Shown: piece by piece, positions 57,952 through 64,000 of the stretch
Numbering within the stretch: the first letter of the stretch is position 1
Layout of the letters: each line of letters begins with the position of its first letter
From: Ramlibacter cellulosilyticus
GTDB taxonomy: Bacteria; Pseudomonadota; Gammaproteobacteria; Burkholderiales; Burkholderiaceae_C
Direction of reading: 5' to 3'
Assembly: GCF_014297465.1 (NCBI RefSeq)
Contig: NZ_JACORT010000007.1
Location: 62,001 to 126,000, forward strand
Length of the DNA stretch: 64,000 bases
Notes under the pieces: model-generated
Seen by the model: only the letters and a program-made list of their open reading frames with translations
Databases searched by the model: none
What the model was told of the DNA's origin: nothing
Translations under genes and position numbers: made by a program

Positions 57952-59361
57952 TCACTCCCGCGTCATGGAGCGCACCAGTTCGCGCTGCGGCAAGTACGCG
58001 CCATTCGCCCGCAAGGTCTCCACCAGCGCCCGCGTATCGAGGTCGTTCGCCGGCTGCCCCGTCGCGATCGCCTGCGCCGCGGCCGTGCCGACCGCCTGCC
58101 CCATCATGTACGCCGCCGACTGCGCACGGATCGACCCGTGCACCTTCGTCTCGCTCGAATGGCAGCGCCCCGCCACCCACAGGTTCTCCGAACCGCGCGG
58201 CACGAGGATGCTGTACGGGATGCCCACGCTTTCCCCGCGGCCCAGGTTGTCCTTGCCGTGGAAGTCCTTCAGGAAGCGCTCGTATTCCTTCTTGCTCGTA
58301 TCGCTCGGGTGGACGTCGGTCGGCCGGTTGTAGACGGCGACCTGGTCGGGAAACTGGCGCCGCGCCAGGAAGTCGTCGATTCCCAGCTCGAACTCGCCGA
58401 CGATCCGCCGCGAATCGCGCACGCCCATCACCGGCGCCGTCGTGAGCAGTTCCACCTGCTCGCAGCCCGGCACGTACTTGCGGTAGAACTCGGTGTACTC
58501 CACCGCCAGCTTGCGGCCGAACACCATGCCGTCCGACAGGCTGCGCACCGACAGCGGGTTGAGGTTGAACACGTGGCCCGCGTTCAGCGTCGCGCCCTGC
58601 GGCCCGACGCGGTTCATGCCGGGGAAGAAGCGGTCTTCCTGCGTGAAGAAGCCGTCGTCGATGGCCTTCGGCACCCACTCGCTGCGCACGCGGGCCTTGA
58701 TCGCGTCGATGCCGTTGCCGGCGTAGGCGGGATCGTTCCAGTTCATGCCGGCGAGCAGCGAACAGAGCGTGCTGGGCGCGACGGTCTCGGTGTCGCGCAG
58801 CACCACCTTGCATTCGGCGCCCGTCAACGCCGCCAGCGCCGCATCGCCGGTCGCGTCGATGAACGCCTTCGCCGGCACGTAGCGCAGGCCTTCCACGTTG
58901 CTCACGACCACGCCATTGACGCGGCGGCCGTGCATGTCCGCTTCCACCACGCGGGTGAAGAAGCGCACCTCCACGCCAGCCTGCACGGTGAACTCGTCGA
59001 GGATGCGCTTCAGGTGCTCCGGGTTGAACGGCACCCAGCGATTGAGCTGCCGGTCCAGGTAGTCGGGCGTGACCTGCGGGCCGAAGGCCTTCCGCTCCCA
59101 CATGGTGGCCAGCAGCTCCTTCATGAAGCCGCCGACCAGCATGCGTTCGCCGTCGGACACCGGGCCGAACGAGGCCACGAGGCCGCTCGTTCCCATGCCA
59201 CCGAGGCAGCCCGTGGCTTCCGCCAGCAGGACCTTCAGGCCGAGGCGGGCCGCGCACACGGCAGCGGCCGTCCCGGCGGGGCCGCCGCCGGCCACGACGA
59301 GGTCGTAAGGTGCATCCGAAGGGATGCTGCGGGAGAACTGGTAGGTCGAACTCACGGCCAC
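57952..59361 (-). CDS. FAD-dependent oxidoreductase
   Basis: 469 residues from a GTG at 59359-59361. FAD-binding loop VVAGGGPAGTAAAVCAARLG (G25-G30 core), TGCLGGMGTSG and the C-terminal VAGRCHSSETKVHGSIR fit the FAD_oxidored (PF12831) family. Substrate unknown. It follows the Bug gene by 4 bases, so it probably acts on what that receptor imports. Confidence 0.88.
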   Translation of the reverse strand: MAVSSTYQFSRSIPSDAPYDLVVAGGGPAGTAAAVCAARLGLKVLLAEATGCLGGMGTSGLVASFGPVSDGERMLVGGFMKELLATMWERKAFGPQVTPDYLDRQLNRWVPFNPEHLKRILDEFTVQAGVEVRFFTRVVEADMHGRRVNGVVVSNVEGLRYVPAKAFIDATGDAALAALTGAECKVVLRDTETVAPSTLCSLLAGMNWNDPAYAGNGIDAIKARVRSEWVPKAIDDGFFTQEDRFFPGMNRVGPQGATLNAGHVFNLNPLSVRSLSDGMVFGRKLAVEYTEFYRKYVPGCEQVELLTTAPVMGVRDSRRIVGEFELGIDDFLARRQFPDQVAVYNRPTDVHPSDTSKKEYERFLKDFHGKDNLGRGESVGIPYSILVPRGSENLWVAGRCHSSETKVHGSIRAQSAAYMMGQAVGTAAAQAIATGQPANDLDTRALVETLRANGAYLPQRELVRSMTRE

Positions 59362-59365
59362 GCCC

Positions 59366-60346
59366 TCACTTCTGCGCCGCGAGCGGCTTCACCAGCACCG
59401 CGAAGCGCTTCATCTCGCTCTGGATGAACGCGGCGAACTCCGCCGGGCCTTGCGGCGCGACCTCGATGCCCATGGCGGCCAGTGCCTTGCCGATGTCCGG
59501 CGCCTTCAGCACGGCCAGGATGTCCTCGCCCACCTGCTGCGTGACGTCGCGCGGCATGCCCGCGGGGCCGCAGAAGCCGGCCCAGTTCACCGCCTCGAAG
59601 CCGGGCAGCGTCTCCGCGATCGCGGGCCACTGCGGGTACAGCGGGCTGCGCTGCGCGCTGGTGACGCCCAGCACCTTCATCTGCCCCGCCTTGATGAACT
59701 GCTCGGCGGAGCTGACGACCGAGAAGCCCATGGGCAGCACGCCGCCCACGATGTCCGTGTACATCTTGGCCGCGCCGTTGTACGGCACGTGCTGCAGCTC
59801 GATGCCGGCCATGTGGTTCAGCATCTCGCCGGCCACGTGCGCCGAGGTGCCGATGCCGTTGGAGCCGAAGGAGATGCTGTTCGCCGGCTTGCCCTTCGCC
59901 AGCGCGATGAGTTCCTTGATGTCGTTCGCCGGGAAGTTGGCCGCGGCCACCAGCGCCACCGTGTAGTAGCCGACGCGCGCGAGCGGCTGCAGGTCCTTCA
60001 CCTCGTAAGGCAGGTCCTTGCGCTGCACCGCGTTGATGCTCAGCGAGCTCCCCAGCAGGCCGATGGTGTAGCCGTCCGCCGGCGCGCGCACCACGGCCTG
60101 CGTGCCGATCACGACGCCGCCGCCCGGCTTGTTCTCCAGCACGACGGGCTGCTTCCAGTGCGCCTCGAGGCGGTCGCCGAGCATGCGCGCGAGCCGGTCG
60201 GCCGCGCCGCCGGGGGGCTGCGGCAGCACGAGCTTCACGGGCCGGGTGGGGAACTTCTGGCCCTGCGCGAAGGCGGGGAGGGCGGCGCCGGCGAGCGCGG
60301 CGAGCAGCAGGTGGCGCCGCGTGCGGTCGTGGGGAAGGTTATGCAT
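59366..60346 (-). CDS. Bug-family (TctC-like) solute receptor
   Basis: 326 residues. Twin-arginine-like signal (TRRHLLLAALAGAALPAFA), then PGGAADRLARMLGDRLE, VVLENKPGGGVVIG and VPYNGAAKMYTDIVGG. First gene of the pair with the FAD oxidoreductase; divergent from a LysR regulator. Confidence 0.92.
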   Translation of the reverse strand: MHNLPHDRTRRHLLLAALAGAALPAFAQGQKFPTRPVKLVLPQPPGGAADRLARMLGDRLEAHWKQPVVLENKPGGGVVIGTQAVVRAPADGYTIGLLGSSLSINAVQRKDLPYEVKDLQPLARVGYYTVALVAAANFPANDIKELIALAKGKPANSISFGSNGIGTSAHVAGEMLNHMAGIELQHVPYNGAAKMYTDIVGGVLPMGFSVVSSAEQFIKAGQMKVLGVTSAQRSPLYPQWPAIAETLPGFEAVNWAGFCGPAGMPRDVTQQVGEDILAVLKAPDIGKALAAMGIEVAPQGPAEFAAFIQSEMKRFAVLVKPLAAQK

Positions 60347-60417
60347 GCTTGTCTCCTGTTTCCCGCATGGTCCCGGCGGCGGAGCGCTGCGTCAAATGAA
60401 AAGAGTTGGGCAGCACT

Positions 60418-60430
60418 TAACCATCGGTTA
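60418..60430. promoter_or_regulatory. LysR-type box (T-N11-A) in the Bug/LysR divergon
   Basis: TAACC-ATC-GGTTA is a perfect 5-bp dyad with T and A 11 bases apart, the LysR consensus. It ends 10 bases before the LysR start, suitable for autorepression. Confidence 0.55.
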
Positions 60431-60440
60431 TGTTCCCGCC

Positions 60441-61340
60441 ATGACCATGAACCTGCGCCAGATGGAAGTGTTCCGTGCCGTGATGCTCACAGGCGGCGTG
60501 GGCGGGGCCGCGGAGCTGCTGCACGTGTCGCAGCCGGCGGTGAGCAAGGTGCTGGCGCAGGCACAGCGGCAGCTGGGGTTCGCGCTCTTCGAACGCGTGA
60601 AGGGCCGCCTGGTGCCCACGCCCGAAGGCCAGGCGCTGCACGCCGAGGTGGAGGCGCTGTGGCGCGGCGTGGAGCGGGTGCGCGATGCGGCGCGCACGCT
60701 CTCGTCGCCGCGCAGCGGCACCTTGCGCGTGGCCGTCTCCGCCAGCCTCGCGCCCTTCCTCGTGCCGCGCGCCCTGGCGCTGCTGGCCGAGCGCTTCCCC
60801 GGGCTGCAGGCGCGCATGGAGATCCTCATCGCGCCCATCCTGGTCGACGCGCTGCTCGAGCAGTCCGCCGACGTCGCGGTCGCGCTGCTGCCCAACGAGC
60901 ATCCCAACCTCGTGCGCGTGCGCGGCTACCACTGCGGCTTCGCGTGCGTGGCGCCGCCCGGGCACCGGCTGGCGAAGAAGCGCACCGTCACGACCGCGGA
61001 CCTCGTGGGCGAGCGCGTCATCGGCTCGCCACCGGACACGCCGTACGGCCAGGCGCTGCTGCGCGCGTACGGCAAGGAAGCGGGGACCCTGGAAGTCAAC
61101 TTCCACGTGCGCTCCGCCACCAGCGCGTGCTGGCAGGCGCAGGCGGGCGTGGGCGTCGCGGTGGTCGATCGTGCCGCGGTTGCGGGACCGACCTTCACGC
61201 ACCTCGCCGTCCGCCCGTTCCAGACGCGCGAGCGCCTGCCGGTGGCCGTGCTGCGCAACCGCTACCGCCCGCCGTCGCTGGTGCAGGAAGCGTTCTGCGA
61301 TGCGTTCGATGCGGTATGGAAGGAAGAGATGCGCGACTGA
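60441..61340 (+). CDS. LysR-family transcriptional regulator
   Basis: 299 residues. Winged HTH (LRQMEVFRAVMLTGGVGGAA, then SQPAVSKVLAQAQRQLG) and effector-binding domain. Divergent from the Bug-FAD oxidoreductase pair; 46 bases before another Bug gene on its own strand. ATG at 60441-60443; no usable start lies upstream in frame. Confidence 0.92.
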   Translation: MTMNLRQMEVFRAVMLTGGVGGAAELLHVSQPAVSKVLAQAQRQLGFALFERVKGRLVPTPEGQALHAEVEALWRGVERVRDAARTLSSPRSGTLRVAVSASLAPFLVPRALALLAERFPGLQARMEILIAPILVDALLEQSADVAVALLPNEHPNLVRVRGYHCGFACVAPPGHRLAKKRTVTTADLVGERVIGSPPDTPYGQALLRAYGKEAGTLEVNFHVRSATSACWQAQAGVGVAVVDRAAVAGPTFTHLAVRPFQTRERLPVAVLRNRYRPPSLVQEAFCDAFDAVWKEEMRD

Positions 61341-61386
61341 GCCGCGGGCCGGGAAGCTGGGGTATGGTGCGGGCAGGAGGCTCCCC

Positions 61387-62358
61387 ATGCAGCAACGTGC
61401 TCCGCTTTCCCGCCGCAAGTTCCTGGTCGCCACGGCCGCGACGGGCATCGCCGCCGCAGGCCATGCCCAGGGCAACGCCCCCCTCCGCCTCGTGTCCGGC
61501 TACGCGCCCGGCGGCTCGACCGATCGGGTCGCGCGCCTCGTCGCCGAGAAGCTGGAAGGCAAGCTGGGCCGGACCGTCATCGTGGAGAACAAGCCCGGTG
61601 CCGGCGGCCGGCTCGCGGCGCAGCAGCTGAAGACCACACCCGCCGACCAGGCTGTGCTGATGATCGCCAATCCTGCCGTGATGGTGGTCGCCCCGCTCGT
61701 GTTCAAGGACAACGGCTACGACGCCGGGCGCGACTACACGATGGTCTCGCACGTCAACAACTACGACTTCGCGATCAGCGTATCGACTGCGGTGCCGGTG
61801 AAGGAACTGTCGCACCTCGTCGCGTGGCTGCGCGCGAATCCCGAAAAGGCCAACCTCGGCGTCCCCGCCACCGGCAGCCTGCCGCACTTCTTCGCGCTGA
61901 TGCTGGGCGAGCGCGCGAACGTCAAGGCTCAAGTCGTCGGCTACAAGGGCTCGGGCCCGCTCACGACCGACCTGATCGGCGGGCAGATCCCGGTCTCGAT
62001 CGACACCTTCGAAACCGTGCTGCCCCAGCACGAAGGCGGCAAGTTGCGCATCCTCGCCGTGTCCGGCGCGAAGCGCTCACCCTTCGCGCCGGACATCCCC
62101 ACCTTCCGCGAAGCGGGCGTGGACATCGTCGCCACCGGGTGGAATGCGTTCTTCGCACCGTCGTCCATGCCTGCCACCGAGGTGGACCGCCTGGCACGCG
62201 CGATCAAGGAAGTGATGGACGACCCCGACACGCAGCGCAAGTTCAACGCCGCGAGGCTCACGCCCGTGAGCGCCACGCGCGCGCAGAGCCAGGCGATGCT
62301 GCGCGCCTACAAGGAGCAATGGGGCCCGGTGGTGAAGAAGTCGGGCTACCAGCCCTGA
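61387..62358 (+). CDS. Bug-family (TctC-like) solute receptor
   Basis: 323 residues. Twin-arginine signal SRRKFLVATAATG, PGGSTDRVARLVAEKLEGKL, VIVENKPGAGGRLAAQQL and YKGSGPLTTDLIGGQIP. Third Bug receptor in 10 kb. Probably in the same LysR regulon as the divergent pair. Confidence 0.92.
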   Translation: MQQRAPLSRRKFLVATAATGIAAAGHAQGNAPLRLVSGYAPGGSTDRVARLVAEKLEGKLGRTVIVENKPGAGGRLAAQQLKTTPADQAVLMIANPAVMVVAPLVFKDNGYDAGRDYTMVSHVNNYDFAISVSTAVPVKELSHLVAWLRANPEKANLGVPATGSLPHFFALMLGERANVKAQVVGYKGSGPLTTDLIGGQIPVSIDTFETVLPQHEGGKLRILAVSGAKRSPFAPDIPTFREAGVDIVATGWNAFFAPSSMPATEVDRLARAIKEVMDDPDTQRKFNAARLTPVSATRAQSQAMLRAYKEQWGPVVKKSGYQP

Positions 62359-62414
62359 GCGCGACCTCGTCGCTCGCCATCTTCGCCGAACGGCGCCGGC
62401 GCACGAGCGCACAA

Positions 62415-62468
62415 CGGTGGGGTTCGCTTCCGCTCACCTTCCGCGGCTGTCGCCGCGCCACCCTACAA
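62415..62468 (+). repeat. Dispersed repeat A, copy 5, overlapping a gene end
   Basis: Closest copy to the consensus. Its terminal CCCTACAA supplies the TAG stop (62463-62465, reverse strand) of the GNAT-like gene. Confidence 0.85.
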
Positions 62469-63041
62469 GACATCCGCCACTTCGCACTGCGTCGCGCGCA
62501 CGAACGCCTCCAGCGTCCACCCCGCCCCGAGCAGCAGCATGCGCGTGTCCAGGTCCTCGAAGGCCGATGGTCCGCAGGAGCCCAGGAGGTGCAGCCGCTT
62601 GTCCCGCACCTGCACGAACGCCAGTTCGTGCGACCGCGCCAGCGCCAGCCACAAGCGGTGTGCCCCCGGCGACTGGCGCGGGCCGCTCACGAGGCACATG
62701 CCCGCGGCCAGCGCCCACCCGTAGACGGCGCTCGCCACGCCGCGGCGGTGGTACGCCTCGGCATAGCGCGAGTGCGGGCTGCGCACGAAGCAGCCGGCGC
62801 GCCGGTCCACCTCGAAGACGCGGTTGAAGACGGTGCAGCCCGCGAGCCTGCCGGCCGCGGTGTCCTCCACGTACACGTGGAACTCGCCGTCGGCCTCGCG
62901 GTACCGCAGCACCAGGTCGGGCAAATGGGTCGCGATCGAGGGCAGGCCGTGCAACGCGTCCGCCGGCCGCTGCATGCGCGCATGCAGCACGGCCAGTTCG
63001 GCCTCCAGGTCGCGGTGCGAGAGGTTGACGTCAATCCGCAT
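62463..63041 (-). CDS. GNAT-like protein of unknown function
   Basis: 192 residues. SRYAEAYHRRGVASAVYGWALAAG suggests the acetyl-CoA loop of the GNAT fold (RRGVAS), but the family is not firmly recognised. It overlaps the beta-helix gene upstream by 11 bases, so the two are coupled. Its stop lies in repeat A copy 5. Cytoplasmic. Confidence 0.6.
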   Translation of the reverse strand: MRIDVNLSHRDLEAELAVLHARMQRPADALHGLPSIATHLPDLVLRYREADGEFHVYVEDTAAGRLAGCTVFNRVFEVDRRAGCFVRSPHSRYAEAYHRRGVASAVYGWALAAGMCLVSGPRQSPGAHRLWLALARSHELAFVQVRDKRLHLLGSCGPSAFEDLDTRMLLLGAGWTLEAFVRATQCEVADVL

Positions 63042-63894
63042 GGCCGCTCCAGAACCCGCTGAGAAGCCGCGCGGGGCGCTCGCGCGCGCGCACGCGCGCG
63101 CTGCTTTCCCACGCCTCGCGTTGCACGCACAGCCCCGCGAACACGCCGTAGCCGTCGCCGGCGCGGATCGTGCCCGCCGCCTCCAGCCCCTCGCCCGCGC
63201 GGATCGCGCCGCCCGCGGCGAGTTCGCCGCCGCACTTCACGCCCCAGCCCGCGTCGAGGTGCATGCCGCACGCGAGGTCGCCGTCGCAGATCAGCCCCTG
63301 CCACGTGCGCAGCGATCCCGTCACTTCCAGCGCGCCGCGCACGCTGAGGGCCTTGGCCGTGCAGTCGCCGGCGACGGACAGGTCGCCCTTCACCAGCGCG
63401 GGGCCGCCGGCCACCAGCGCACCCGCGCACTGCAGGCTGCCCGCCACCTTGACTTCGCCGGCGCGCAACCGGCCGCCGACGACGGCGTGCCAGCCGGAGA
63501 CGAGCGTGCCGGCCGCGCGCAGGGGGCCGCCGCAGTTCAGTCCGCCGTCCGCACGCACGTCGTCGCCGGCCACGAGCTCGCCGCCGGTGCGCACCACGCC
63601 TCCGCAACGCACGGCGCCGCCGGCGCGCAGCACCGAACCCACGTCGATGCTGCCGCGCACCTCGATGCTGCCGGCGTGGACGATCGCGTCGCAGGCGAGG
63701 TGGTCCAGGCGCAGGACCGTGTTGCTGGGGCCCACCTTCTCGAGCAGCCAGCACGCGTCCTCGACGCGCCCGTCGCGCACGAGGTCGTCGAGGACCTGCT
63801 GGTAGTCGCTTCCGTCACGGTGGTGCCGCAGGTACCACCGGAACCCGTCGGTGCAGGGGTTCTTCGAACGGACGAAATCCTTCGTGAAATCCAT
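63031..63894 (-). CDS. Bactofilin-like beta-helix protein of unknown function
   Basis: 287 residues. An N-terminal cap of about 60 residues (VRSKNPCTDGFRWYLRHH and DYQQVLDDLVRDGRVEDACW) and then about 190 residues of short repeats of the type V-x-A-G-G-x-L-x-A-G, as in right-handed beta-helices of bactofilins and polymer-forming proteins. The C-terminus is basic and Arg-rich. No transmembrane segment. Possibly a scaffold or phage-like structural protein; function unknown. ATG at 63892-63894. From 63895 to the window edge nothing certain is seen. Confidence 0.72.
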   Translation of the reverse strand: MDFTKDFVRSKNPCTDGFRWYLRHHRDGSDYQQVLDDLVRDGRVEDACWLLEKVGPSNTVLRLDHLACDAIVHAGSIEVRGSIDVGSVLRAGGAVRCGGVVRTGGELVAGDDVRADGGLNCGGPLRAAGTLVSGWHAVVGGRLRAGEVKVAGSLQCAGALVAGGPALVKGDLSVAGDCTAKALSVRGALEVTGSLRTWQGLICDGDLACGMHLDAGWGVKCGGELAAGGAIRAGEGLEAAGTIRAGDGYGVFAGLCVQREAWESSARVRARERPARLLSGFWSGHAD

Positions 63895-64000
63895 GGCAGT
63901 GCGCGCGCCGGCGAGCGGCGCGCCGAATCGATCGCGCGGATGCGGGCCCGGCGGTCGAAGTTGCGCTTCAGGCGAAGGGGAGGACCGCCGGGCTCAGGGA

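Noticed and set aside
63968-64000. Possible 3' end of a further minus-strand gene (ending AVLPFA then TGA)
   Set aside because: Only 10 codons are visible, so chance cannot be excluded.

Overview
The window reads as chromosome of a high-GC betaproteobacterium of the order Burkholderiales, most likely family Comamonadaceae (Ramlibacter/Variovorax neighbourhood). The reasons are the betaproteobacterial mla cluster, the pilMNOPQ-aroKB-dgt operon, several Bug-type (TctC) receptors without membrane partners, and several families of short palindromic intergenic repeats typical of that family. Genus assignment is inference; no rRNA or tRNA gene is visible.

Layout. 1-6122 (all minus): mlaFEDACB, an ABC-2 exporter pair and the start of ibaG, an envelope lipid-homeostasis operon. 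6231-12579: gltBD (glutamate synthase), with a second, synonymously diverged copy of the gltD 3' end beside it. 12646-13432: a REP-associated transposase unit bounded by a perfect 22-bp inverted repeat. 13410-23969 (minus): a tightly overlapping run pilM-N-O-P-Q-aroK-aroB-dgt-MFS-DUF1415-methyltransferase. 24252-28565: mrcA, cyaY, lptM, lysA. 28725-30973: msrQ and msrP separated by an opposite-strand small membrane protein. 31040-35349: cytochrome c maturation (ccsB, resB) and a cytochrome c4-like protein. 35420-36972: engB and an epoxide-hydrolase-like enzyme. 36975-37344: a tandem palindromic repeat array. 37359-39046: two LpxL-type acyltransferases, divergent from metK (39183-40364).

40365-41116 has no gene and is packed with repeats, including a composite inverted repeat of about 450 bp. 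41117-46985: two uncharacterised proteins, a glycine-zipper/DUF2383 protein, a three-domain LigD, and a histidine-kinase-like protein. 47090-53649: a SYLF protein, then a catabolic divergon (lipoprotein hydrolase and tannase-family lipoprotein facing a LysR regulator and a Bug receptor). 53722-57815: S-formylglutathione hydrolase, small envelope proteins, an aldose-1-epimerase-like protein and a frameshifted kinase-like gene. 57952-62358: an FAD oxidoreductase plus Bug gene divergent from a LysR regulator and another Bug gene. 62463-63894: a bactofilin-like beta-helix protein overlapping a GNAT-like gene, both of unknown function.

The conserved half is housekeeping (envelope lipid transport, peptidoglycan, type IV pilus secretin, shikimate, lysine, SAM, cytochrome c). 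The accessory half suggests ester and organic-acid scavenging under LysR control. The least explained signals are the repeat-dense non-coding stretches, the synonymous gltD echo, the beta-helix/GNAT pair and the C-terminal extension of the tannase-like lipoprotein.
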